From assembly GCA_964036275.1 (NCBI GenBank), contig OZ038433.1, forward strand, positions 17,428,257 to 17,492,256: DNA of 64,000 bases, written 5' to 3'. Under the pieces are notes generated by a model, which was not told the origin of the DNA, searched no databases, and was given only the letters and a program-made list of their open reading frames with translations. This DNA is from Litoditis marina (Eukaryota > Nematoda > Chromadorea > Rhabditida > Rhabditidae). Positions 10,291 to 19,977 of this stretch are shown piece by piece; the stretch's first letter is position 1; every line of letters begins with the position of its first letter. Position numbers and translations under genes: made by a program.

Positions 10291-13200
10291 CACTTCACAA
10301 AGAAAGATCTGCTCTTGAACCAACCATCTATCTGATGTTGAGAACAGGACGGACCTCGGTGGAGCTGGCAATTGGGTGCAGCTGGCGACAACCACACAAA
10401 CCGCTACGGGTATCTGAAACCATACACTAAATGGGCTTAGTTTTAGCCGAGCGGTTGCGGGTAAACTTTCAAGCTTAGATGGGTCGCGGTGCATTCTAAA
10501 GATAGAAACTAAACCTTTTTTTGTTAAAATAGGTGAAAATATAATTACTTCCGGTGCAGAAGGGGGAGGGGTACTGAAACACGCAAAATGTGTACTGGAA
10601 AAATTTTAACTGAATCTGAACGAATAGTAATCTACCAAAATGTACCGTGTAGATATTTCCAATAGATACTTTAATGACGTGTGGATAGATTTTTGAACTA
10701 TCGTATCACGTATCCGATCTTATGCCATAAATCCCGCCGCGTTTTAGCACTGTTTCACTTTTCGCGTTTCCTGCGCATCAAAAGTTGTTTGCACTTCATT
10801 CTCACTATCGACTAATTAACTAGCTGATTGATCAACTAACCGGCACAATCCGGTGCACCGTTGTAGGCGCCCCTCAGGTTGTCCCGTGTATCGGCTGTCA
10901 CCTTCTAACATGCTGCCGGCTCTCCGGTAATGTGCTGAGGTTCCCACCTGAACAGCAATAATGAGTACTGTAATTTGAGATAATTCATGTTTCTGTTGGA
11001 GAATCATATACTTTTCATCTATAGCTATACATCTAACATATAGCTATGGCTTCACGGCCAACACGATTTTTATGCTATGGTTGATACTAAAAACATCACT
11101 CAATCTTCTGAACATTCTCTTTTGAATATACAAAAACTGACCGGGTATATACTTTAGAAATGACTTTCGTTGAGTCGTGGAGCCAATCGGAACTGTTACA
11201 TCTATTGTTGATCATTATTGAACATAGGTGAAAAATCGCGGGCCGATTCGGCCCGAGTCGGGTCATTTCGGGGGAAAATGTCGGGCCGAAAAGGCACCTT
11301 TTCGGCCCGACGATTTTTCGGCCGATATGACCCGAATCGGGCCGAATCGGGTGATTTCGTGAAACATTTCATTTTCTCAGCTCTTCCGATAATACTTTCA
11401 CAAGAAGGGAGAACACATACAGTAACGCAATTTAGTTTCATCAGAAGTATACATAAGTAATACACAAAGTATCGTCAATTTGGGCGAGCCTCAACTGGTG
11501 GGTGGCATCAAGGGTGGTCCAAAACACTCAACAGATCTGAAAAAACAAAATATTAGAACCTGTGAGGACAAATCGCCAATAGCTGCAACCCGCAAACTCT
11601 AACAATCTTCAGAACCGGAAAATTAAAACTTCAAATTTAACTACCGAGTTTATACGTCGACACATGTGACTCATAGGTAATTAGGCCGGAGATGTGGTGA
11701 AATGCAAAATATCATACCCCAACTTAAATGAATAAATGAAATTCTCTGCCATATTTCACCAAAAGGTGCAATAATGGAACCTAATATAGGATTACCGCGT
11801 AATATGTTCTGATAGTCGATACTCAACTCTGCTTACTGAAAAAAAGCCAATACACAATAACGTCCGCTTTGCTCCAAAGCAAGTCAATGAGGTGCATGTT
11901 GCCCTTTCACGCTGTGTTTGTCGTTTTCTGTGGCTTTTTGGTCGATATTCGTAAAGTATGTCATGCATCGAGTTCAAACTACAACTTAACTTCAGAAGAT
12001 GACCAATTCATCGTTGTATTTTGATCTTGATCAACTCGAAACACGTCACAACTTCCGAATTTTGCCCGAAAACCATAGAAATCAAACTACAAACACAGCG
12101 AAATTGGTCAAATCACAGCATTCTTCTCTTCTGTGAGAACTATGCACAGATTAACTTATAAAAACGACAAATGTTTAATTTTGAGTGTTTGGGCTTTAAC
12201 TAACCGTATAATTGACCGGGATCGGCATATTCTCCTCATCTCCTGATGGGCAAGGGGGAAAGAGCGCGCTGTTAGTGATCCTGAAGAAAACACATTGATA
12301 AACTTCGTAATATTTCAGTCAATGGCTGTAAGAGTACGACTAAGATCAACAGTTTTTTCAGGCAATTTCTTTATTCAACTTGGTACTTCGTAAATCCTAT
12401 CAGGTAACCTTGAATGGGTAATGAGTTGCCTGGTTAACCTTTGGTTAATATTTGTTAACCCCGAATTTTCCTCAAAATACATTGTAAAAAAAGGCTCAAC
12501 ATAAGAGTTAACTAGGTAAGTCTTGTTACTGCCCCAGATCCGTAAAGTGTGAATATATTCTCCAATTAGGAGGCAGTTTTTTTCTTAAATTCAAATGAGC
12601 AATATTTGATTCCAAATTAGGCGCTTCCTCCTTAATTTGGCGAAAAAGTAATTCGTTCTTTGAACTTTCGTGGGTATATGTACAACATGATGTATCATGT
12701 ATGATGTATGGTTACTAATGACCAATAAATGGTTATAACAAACAGGAATGACCGAAACGTTGACAGACCCGGCAGGTTTACGAACAACGAACAAGGAATA
12801 TTTCAATTCCAAGTTTGAATTTAACAAAAAGTTCCGATTCTGAAATCGAAGGGAATACTACTATACTCATCGGCCCACTCACTCTAACAATTTTTTTACT
12901 ATCCTCCCAATCATATATCAACTATTACAATGAGAACGATACGTGAAACCAGCTATAAACCTAAAACCAATTTATGTGACTGATAATTACCTTAGACATC
13001 GCGAAGTTAGCGCCTCTTAACCACCGAACTCCATATAAACCACGAGCCTACGCCGGACACGACCTGTAAATATGAATTTACTCTTGAACTGACTGAACAA
13101 CTGAAAATATGATAAAAAAAAACTTACCTGCATTGAGTATTTGATATTGTCGGACTACAGTTGAGTTAATCTTTATATTTAACGAGTCAATGAACACTCA

Positions 13201-16200
13201 CCATGTTAACGAAATCTAATAAAGACATCGCAGAGAACTTGTCCAAATAGTCGTGAAAAAATTTAAAAAAACGGACTACTTTTTAGCCGAGACGAAGTAA
13301 ATCGGTCTACTTTTGATAGAAAATAATAAATTTGCACGTGTTTACATCTTAAAACAGACTAGTTTTTATCGCATAGTCAGACCTTACTGTTGTATGGACA
13401 GAATTTGTCTATTTTTGATTCAAGATTGATAATGTTCACGTCTTGGAACGTAGAAACGGATTCCATTTTGGCAAACAATTGAACCTTACTGGTGTTTGAG
13501 AGTTTGAGAGTATCAAACTTGATAACTTCGAATCTCGAACTATTACTTGTAGATATAAGATATATGTTTTACAATCTAAGTATCGAGAGCTTCTGAACTG
13601 CTCACCTTTTCTTAGCACTCGATCATTTGAAGTTCGAGTGTGCTATCCGGCTATCCCTCTCCATGCGGATCGCCACAAACAGACGTTTCTGCAACACAAC
13701 GACTGTGCGCTGATAACAGTGATTGTTTGTTAATTGACTTATACTTAATTAGACCAACTATCTGGCCGGTTCAGCTGAAAAAAATGCAAATAGGAAACAG
13801 ATGACAGATACAATTTCTGCAAAACTAGTGAAGTTCACTCTACATCTATCCTTCTGTCTACAAGTCTACACGAGAGAAACGGTTTACCCACACGAAAAAC
13901 AGCAAGCGCCATGCTACATATTATTGAATGGACGACAAAACTGCCAGCGAGAAACTCGATTCTAGAACTATAACTATTAGTCGTTTACCAGAAACAGCTA
14001 TCTTCTAAAGCGTAAAAAACTCGACCGGACCGTTTTTGTAATGCTATCACCAAAATCACTAAATTACGATTATAAGACGTTGAAAAACGTATTCTAGAAC
14101 AACAAACCACTTCCAACAAGTAACAACTCATTGATTCATGGTGGCTTGTGTGATTAGCTCAAAAAAAAATGCACACTGTTCTGGCGGTTTTATAATTTCT
14201 TAACTACCAACAAGTGTAAAAATGTTAACTCACGTGTTGAATACTTGACTGAATCCTGAATCGAACGAAAAGTAGGAAAACACTACAGTACCTCGGTCCC
14301 TGTGTTGAAAACCCAGCCGTCGACCGGGCCTGAAAAACGCATGAAACAAAAAGAATATTAAAACCATTTGACAATATAGATAGTGTACGAATGCATGTAT
14401 TTCATCTCTCTATTAGTGTCGAACAACTAAAAAAGTTATGTTGTTGACGAATCAAGAAAATTTAGTCATTGAAACTCACAAATTTAGTTTAAAACCAAAG
14501 ATATTAATGGGAAACGTATTCCCAAGTAGAAAACACAGTGTGCAGGCAATTTCCGACAACGAACAAAACGAAATAATAAAACTAAATGCAACTAAACTAT
14601 AATTAAAACAAACATTTCATAAAAATTAGAATTTTTTTCAAAATTCACAATTTGAAGGACTGTGCGGCAGAGCAACCAATTAGCAGGCGGGCGCACTTAG
14701 GCTGGCCGAATCGTAGCCGATTCGCCACGACACCTCACGACGCGACACGACAGAACACGACGAGCCGATCTCACCCGACTCGGGCCGAATCGGCCCGCGA
14801 CTTTTCACCTGAGAAGGTCCACCTGAAACATCACAATTTTACCAGAATGTAACCAAACATATCAAAAAAAGAACATTTTACACACAGCAACTAACTCTTA
14901 TTTCCATGAGACAAAAGTCCCAAGTTTATGCTGTGCTTTCCGACCAAACTGCATCTCAGGTCACACTGTGTATAGTTCGTTTCGCTCGCACTGAGAGTTA
15001 TTGACAGGATGCCAAATATTTCGGTTGACTACATCTTAGAGAATAGAGTGGGGCTGCCTACTGAAGTTTGCAGTGTTTTCGAAACCTCCAACATGGTGAA
15101 AAAGGCCTAGGAAGTGATTGGCAAGTTTCCAACCATTCAGTAGGAACTCAGACAATTCCCAGCCAATTGGCCAGCCACTTTTTTATTGGCTGAACGAGAG
15201 AGTGTGCAGGTCAGAGAGACGCAGACTGTCTTAGCCTGTCTGCGCGTCATTGACCTGCATGCTCTCTCGTTTTTGTAGCTGGCCAATTACAGAAAATTGG
15301 CGCCAATCGTTCTGAGAAGGAGAGAGTTTTACCTTGGATCCACTTGTTGTCAGTATCCTTCTCGTGCTCTTCTCGCCACCGAAACCCTCGAAACATACGC
15401 AGATTTCTCTCCTAATGTCGGCACGTTTGAGGATAGCAGATTCTGAATGCAAACTAGTACAGGAATTGAACCACACATACAGTCATTTGCAAATATACAA
15501 TGTACTCTTACAGCATACTCTTACAGGTTACAAACTATGTTACACCATTTTTCGAGGTTTTTCTGTGGTGACCCACAAATTATGGCAAACATGTCCCGAG
15601 AGTTTGTAAAAAAGAAAGTCATTAAAGAAAAAGTCATTAAAGAAGTCGATTTGAAAACAACTCATCCGCGTACTGTATATAATTTATCGATTGGGAGAAC
15701 TGACCATTCAAGTTGCCTTGACATCGAGGGACAGGGTGGCACCAGCTGAAGGTGGTAAACGGGTGGCTGCAATTGGGGGATACCTAGAAACACTTTGAAA
15801 TCAATAGGCCGATACAAAATCTAATATTTAGGAGAGAAGTACAAAAAAACATTTCATTCAAAAAAGCGACCACACAGGACAATGACATGCACATAACAAA
15901 CCACGCATACAACAGGCCCCCTTCCAACCTCCATTCCCTGCTCAAATCCCTTCCTTACCTTCACTTCTCCAGTCCCTTTCACTCCCTTCCTCTTGCTCTC
16001 TCTTTTCCCTTCGCTCTCTCTCCCCCTGCGCGCGCTCTCTCTCCACCAAAGAGTACTCTCTTTCCACAGTGCTCCGTCCGAACCCACGATATTCCCTTCC
16101 TTCCATCTCCAATCCCCCATCCTCCCTAAACTAACTACACTTCTTTCCTCCGGCTCAAAACATACAAACAAACAACTCAGGTGAAAAGTCAAGGGACTAT

Positions 16201-18953
16201 TAGCCCCTAAAAGGGAAGTTTCGGGTGATTTCGCAAACGCGTGCCCAAAAGACCCTAAAAGGGCCGCGTTTTTGATATCGACCTAGCTTTTTTCATTGTT
16301 TTTGATTTCAACTGCAACTATGTTGCTCTAATCTATGTTTTGTCAAATTTCTCGAGTATATACACAAGGTTGAGCAAGAAAAACATATTTAATCCAGTAT
16401 TTGAGAGGAAAAATGTTGCCCTAAGCGCCCCTAGTAGGCCCTAATAGGGTGATTTCGGCTACGGAAATCGCGGGCCTAAAAGGAACCTTTTAGGCCCGTG
16501 ACTTTTCACCTATGAAAGAACAAACACATAAAAAGATGAGAACAAAGAAAAAGGAAAAAGGTCCAGTTGACAGCCGTTTCTCGAGTCGATTTCGGGGGTC
16601 CGGGAGGGGCGATCGACGAATAAACATCCCAGCAGAAATCTCGTCAACCTGCAATAGCGAACCATGAGAGCACAGAATGAGATAAAATGGCAGATTGAAA
16701 ACAGCTGAGTTTTATTTTGGATTAGTTGTATCCCTGATCTACCTCAAATGTAGTAATTCGACACGTAGAACTTGACCCCGTCTCTACATAGGTGAAAAGT
16801 CACGGGCCTAAAAGGTTCCTTTTAGGCCCGCGATTTCCGTAGCCGAAATCACCCTATTAGGGCCTACTAGGGGCGCTTAGGGCAACATTTTTCCTCTCAA
16901 ATACTGGATTAAATATGTTTTTCTTGCTCAACCTTGTGTATATACTCGAGAAATTTGACAAAACATAGATTAGAGCAACATAGTTGCAGTTGAAATCAAA
17001 AACAATGAAAAAAGCTAGGTCGATATCAAAAACGCGGCCCTTTTAGGGTCTTTTGGGCACGCGTTTGCGAAATCACCCGAAACTTCCCTTTTAGGGGCTA
17101 ATAGTCCCTTGACTTTTCACCTGAGTAGAACCCCTAGTACCAAAATATGAACGGTAACCTTGAAAGATCACAAGAAAACTAACGGTGTTTTCCTTAGTGT
17201 GGGAAGTCGATTTCGAGTGTCATGTCATACATGAACGTTGACCAGCTGTCAGGGGTTTCTAGTTTAAGATGAAATCTGATATAATTGAGAGAAATAACTA
17301 CCACCAACCTAGCGTGGTGGCACGTTGACCAGTCATCGGAACGGGGGGGGGGGGGGGGGGGGGGGGGCGCGGGAACTGGAAGGGGGACCGGGACCAGGAT
17401 TGAGAGGAAGGACACCTTAAAAGAGTGAAGCTAGTTAGCCAGTCACATATATCACTTCCCTAATCGAATTCACCTCAATTTATGATCAGTTTTTTTTAAA
17501 TAAAAAGTGCTCGCTAACTACTTTTCTGTATAGTAAACGGTATTTAAAGTACAGAGCGAATGAACTAACCCTTAACAGTTGACATCCGGTCCGTTTCTCC
17601 AGGCGATTCCGGGGGTTCGGGAGGGGCGATCGACGAGTATTTCAACCATCTCATCCGACATCTCGTCAACCTGGAATAGCGAACAATGAGAGCACAGAAC
17701 GAGATAAAATGGCTGATTGAAAACAGCTGAGTTTTATTTTGGATAAGTGGTATACTTAATTTAGAAACGTTGAATTCCAGCACACAAATATAGAACGGGA
17801 ACCTTAAAAGAACACAAGAAAACTAACGGTGTGTTGCTTAGAGTGGAAAGAAGTAGGCGGAGGGGACCGCGAAACCCAACTTCAACGTGGGACCGGGACC
17901 AGGATTGAGAGGACACCTTAAAATAGTGAAAGTTACTCAAAAATGATCCGATAAATTGGTACCGCCCAGTGCCATAATCATAGTACAAATTGTAAATAGA
18001 GAAAAACGCTCACCAAATATCACGGCAGGTTTACCTAGTAAGCCAGTCGGCTGGTAGTCCAGCGGCAATTCCATCGACCAAGCCGTCTAAGACTTTCTCA
18101 GAAATGAATGGCAATCATAATGACAAGTAGGCCAATTCCACAAGGAACCGGCTAATTCGTTAAATCAATCCGTTAACCTTAACCGGGTTACCTGGTTAAC
18201 CCTCTTTTACTACGTCTTTTGGGGGTAATTTGGGGTTACCAAGTACCAAGTGGTTAACAAAAGGGTAACCAGGTAACCCGGTTAAGGTTAACTGATTGGG
18301 TTAACGAATTACCGGGTTAAATAAAGAATTCGCCTGACAAGTAATCGAAAACGACAGTAAACATGAACAATCGTAAATTATCTGACGCGAAACTATCACA
18401 AATTCTATGAAAATTGTTATTGAGTGAAAAAGAATAGAACTTGTAAGGTATTACTCACTTTCGAAAATAAAAAGAAAACTGCTTTTTTTCCACCAAAATG
18501 TGAGACGGAGCTATAATTTGTAGTTAGCTTTGGAGCTACTCGTTGTAGTTCGGTACTAACCTATCAGCAGATGTGACATCTTTTCCGGTTCCGGTCTGTC
18601 CGACAACTCCGTCATGCAACCGGAGACGTAATCCATCTAAATGGCAATGAATATCACATTTAGTTTAGCGGATGGGGAGTACATGCGGACAATGAATAGG
18701 GCCATAAAAAGTAAACTTTTGGTTAAATGAGTTACAATGAAATTCAGCAAAGTTTTTCATCAATCCACCAGTGTTTGCAGTTTGAACCCACTCCATTTCC
18801 AAATGAATACGAAACCTTGTAATCACCCCCCATAATCGATTTGATTGGGAGACTGACCATTCCGGGGGAATCTTCGAAACTGTCTTGACATCGGGGGATA
18901 GGGTGGCACCAGCTGATGGGAGTAGGAACCGCTGGCTGCAACTGGGCTGAAAC
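10291..18953 (-). CDS. Pro-rich exon cluster 1: fast-evolving duplicated exons
   Basis: A run of 50-125-base GC-rich islands in AT-rich DNA, each read on the minus strand with a plausible acceptor and donor. Best cases: 18953-18858 (HQLVPPYPPMSRQF, phase 1-1), 18636-18561 (MDYVSGCMTELSDRPEPEKM) joined in phase to 18086-18035 (GLVDGIAAGLPADWLT), 15783-15705 (HLQLVPPCPSMSRQLE), 15442-15333 (EKSTRRILTTSGSK), 12280-12217 (ITNSALFPPCPSGDEENMPI), 10947-10841 (VGTSAHYRRAGSMLEGD) and 10413-10291 (SCTQLPAPPRSVLFS). Several have paralogues in the cluster at 37.5-40.4 kb. I could not join all of them into one frame; some islands carry stops near their 3' end, so decayed exons, alternative transcripts or several genes are all possible. 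A homologous exon at 10160-10040 lacks the long frame. Family unknown; composition is Pro/Ser/Cys rich. Confidence 0.4.
11226..11362. mobile_element. GC-rich palindromic repeat with AGGTGAAAA terminus
   Basis: Begins AGGTGAAAAATCGCGGGCC and continues with inverted blocks of CGGCCCGA/TCGGGCCG. The terminus matches the 333-bp elements at 16179 and 16790 and the repeat ending at 14810, so it is a member or fragment of that family. The right end is indistinct. Confidence 0.5.
12383..12480. mobile_element. decayed copy of the GGTAACC MITE
   Basis: Contains TTCGTAAATCCTATCAGGTA, ACCTTGAATGGGTAATGAG and GGTTAACC blocks matching the left arms of the elements at 7580 and 18130. Ends and target duplication are not recognisable. 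Confidence 0.4.
12840..14280. other. AT-rich stretch with two weak exon-like islands
   Basis: Mostly AT-rich sequence. Minus-strand islands with splice-like borders lie near 13065-12995 (acceptor TTTACAG, donor AAG|GTAATT) and 13697-13608 (acceptor TGTTGCAG, donor AAAAG|GTGAGC; frame starts KRLFVAIRMERDSRIAHSNF then stops). Both have stops before the donor and may be decayed members of the exon cluster. Confidence 0.3.
14690..14810. mobile_element. GC-rich repeat ending in GACTTTTCACCT
   Basis: GC-rich block ending CGGGCCGAATCGGCCCGCGA then CTTTTCACCT. It is the opposite terminus of the type seen at 11226 and in the 333-bp elements. The left boundary is uncertain. Confidence 0.45.
15147..15316. 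mobile_element. 170-bp hairpin MITE, absent from the paralogous site
   Basis: Starts CTCAGACAATT and ends CGTTCTGAG, with long inverted arms (AACGAGAGAGTGTGCAGGTC opposite GACCTGCATGCTCTCTCGTT) around a short loop near 15230. The paralogous sequence at 37484-37533 carries the same flanks (TTTCCAACCATTCAGTAGGAA ... ACCT(T/C)GGATCCACTTG) without these bases, which marks it as an insertion. Confidence 0.7.
16179..16511 (+). mobile_element. 333-bp AGGTGAAAAGTC element, copy 1
   Basis: Terminal inverted repeats AGGTGAAAAGTC/GACTTTTCACCT. No open frame of note, so non-autonomous. An identical-looking copy lies in inverted orientation at 16790-17122. No clear target duplication. Confidence 0.7.
16790..17122 (-). 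mobile_element. 333-bp AGGTGAAAAGTC element, copy 2 (inverted)
   Basis: Reverse complement of copy 1 at 16179-16511 with no difference seen by eye, including a few flanking bases (ACTC and ATG). The 278-base spacer makes a long inverted repeat able to form a near-perfect hairpin in RNA or DNA. Confidence 0.75.
17309..17415 (-). CDS. exon-like island with a 25-base poly-C tract
   Basis: Acceptor TTTTAAG at 17416, donor GCTAG|GTTGGT. In one frame it reads VSFLSILVPVPLPVPA, eight prolines, then RSDDWSTCHHA. The prolines come from a run of 25 C (plus-strand G at 17343-17367). In another entry phase the tract leads to an early stop, so tract length decides the downstream frame. Related islands with GTGTCC...CCTGGTCCCGGTCCC lie at 17916-17810 and near 19129-19060. 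Confidence 0.35.
17343..17367. repeat. poly-G (25) tract
   Basis: Uninterrupted run of 25 G on the plus strand. Similar runs: 14 G at 19066-19079, 16 G at 38980-38995; poly-C of 10 at 43652-43661 and 12 at 45656-45667. All but the 10-base run lie in or at exon-like islands whose RNA sense strand carries C. Confidence 0.95.
18130..18334. mobile_element. GGTAACC-rich MITE with perfect 9-bp target-site duplication
   Basis: Starts GGCCAATTCC and ends GAATTCGCC, with inverted arms of GGTTAACC and AACCCGGTAATTCG type. Flanked on both sides by TGACAAGTA (18121-18129 and 18335-18343). Same family as 7580-7822; the 9-base duplication suggests a Mutator-like origin. Confidence 0.85.
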
Positions 18954-19248
18954 CTATAAACAGTGAAAATGAAAACTCGATAACAACATTCCATTTCGAG
19001 AAAACGTAATATAAATAATAAAATAAAATAGTAAATAAAAGTAAAATAAAGGAAAAACTTGTGGAGGGGGGGGGGGGGGCGGGAACCGGAGGACTTCAAC
19101 GTGGGACCGGGACCAGGGACAGAGAGGACACCCTAGATGAGTGGACAAAAATGGACTGGTTATCTATTGGGATCGCCGAGTGCCTTAGAAATCATAGTAC
19201 AGATTGTGAATAGAGAAAAACGCTCACCAAATATCACGGCAGGTTTAC

Positions 19249-19299
19249 CTAGTAAACAGGTCGGCTGGTAGTCCAGCGGTAACTCGATCGATCACCAGT
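19249..19299 (-). CDS. duplicated exon LVIDRVTAGLPADLFT
   Basis: Acceptor ATTTCAG, donor ACTAG|GTAAAC. Paralogue of 18086-18035 (GLVDGIAAGLPADWLT), about 1.2 kb away, with flanking introns also similar (CACGGCAGGTTTACCTAGTA and ATAGAGAAAAACGCTCACC). It joins in phase to the minisatellite exon at 19900-19523. The entry phase differs by one base from its paralogue, matched by a shift in the preceding exon. Confidence 0.4.
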   Translation of the reverse strand, partial: TGDRSSYRWTTSRPVY

Positions 19300-19522
19300 C
19301 TGAAATGAAACAATATTCAAGAAAATCAGTTGCAAATGATAGTGAAGTGAACATAAACAATCAGGGATTATCAAGCGCGAAACGATCACAACTTATAAAA
19401 GTAGTTACCGATCCTAAAAACGAGGTAGGTAACCATCTCTATTTTCTTTTTCGACCAAAATGTAAGTTGGTTTGTAATTAGAGTTGGAGCTATAGAGCTA
19501 CTCGTTGTAGTTTCGTACTCAC

Positions 19523-19900
19523 CTTTCAGCAGATGTGACGTGAGACGTGAAGTCGCTGTAGTCGCCTACCGCCACTGTCAGGGGCCGTTCGACATCCAGG
19601 TCCAGGCCCGTCCGTCGTTCGACATCCAGGTCCAGGCCCATCCGTCGTTCGACATCCAGGTCCAGGCCCGTCCGTCGTTCGACATCCAGGTCCAGGCCCG
19701 TCCGTCGTTCGACATCCAGGTCCAGGCCCGTCCGTCGTTCGACATCCAGATCCAGGCCCGTCCGTCGTTCGACATCCAGATCCAGGCCCGTCCGTCGTTC
19801 GACATCCAGGTCCAGGCCCGTCCGTCGTTCGACATCCAGGTCCAGGCCCGTCCGTCGTTCGACATCCAGATCGCGCCGGACGGAAAGACACCGGCAACGG
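19523..19900 (-). CDS. exon containing an in-frame 10-residue repeat
   Basis: Acceptor TTCCATGCAG, donor GAAAG|GTGAGT, 378 bases. Most of it is a 30-base minisatellite, so one frame encodes RTGLDLDVER-type decapeptide repeats and ends SDFTSHVTSAE. The 3' end resembles the exon at 18636-18561, which lacks the minisatellite, so the repeat expanded inside one duplicate. The other two frames across the repeat are also open because the unit is stop-free, so translation in this frame is not proven. Confidence 0.35.
19591..19872. repeat. 30-bp minisatellite, about 9.4 copies
   Basis: Unit GACATCCAGGTCCAGGCCCG followed by TCCGTCGTTC. Copies differ only by G/A changes (CCAGG/CCAGA, CCCG/CCCA). It lies inside an exon-like island of the minus-strand cluster, next to the start of the 160-bp satellite. 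Confidence 0.95.
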
Positions 19901-19977
19901 CTGCATGGAACAGTATAAAATACTACTGACACAAAAGAGAGAGAACTGAGAAAAATCTAAAAAGTCTTTTATAAAAA

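Larger units (their letters stand above)
16560..17760. repeat. duplicated exon-intron segment of about 180 bp
   Basis: 16560-16745 and 17570-17755 are diverged copies, including CGGGAGGGGCGATCGACGA and GAAAACAGCTGAGTTTTATT. Each contains a minus-strand exon-like island starting after TTGCAG/TTCCAG with GTTGACGAGAT. Indels between copies are not multiples of three, so reading-frame conservation is doubtful for this exon. The spacing is enlarged by the element at 16790-17122. Confidence 0.55.

Noticed and set aside
11040..12210. Exon-like GC-rich island near 11485-11540 with TTTTTTCAG on the minus strand
   Set aside because: No open frame reaching a donor; it may be a decayed island but cannot be supported alone. 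The rest of this stretch is AT-rich with one GC-rich element.
15854..16192. Open frames of 60-112 codons on both strands
   Set aside because: Pyrimidine/purine-rich low-complexity DNA (CT-rich on the plus strand); no splice structure or homologue.
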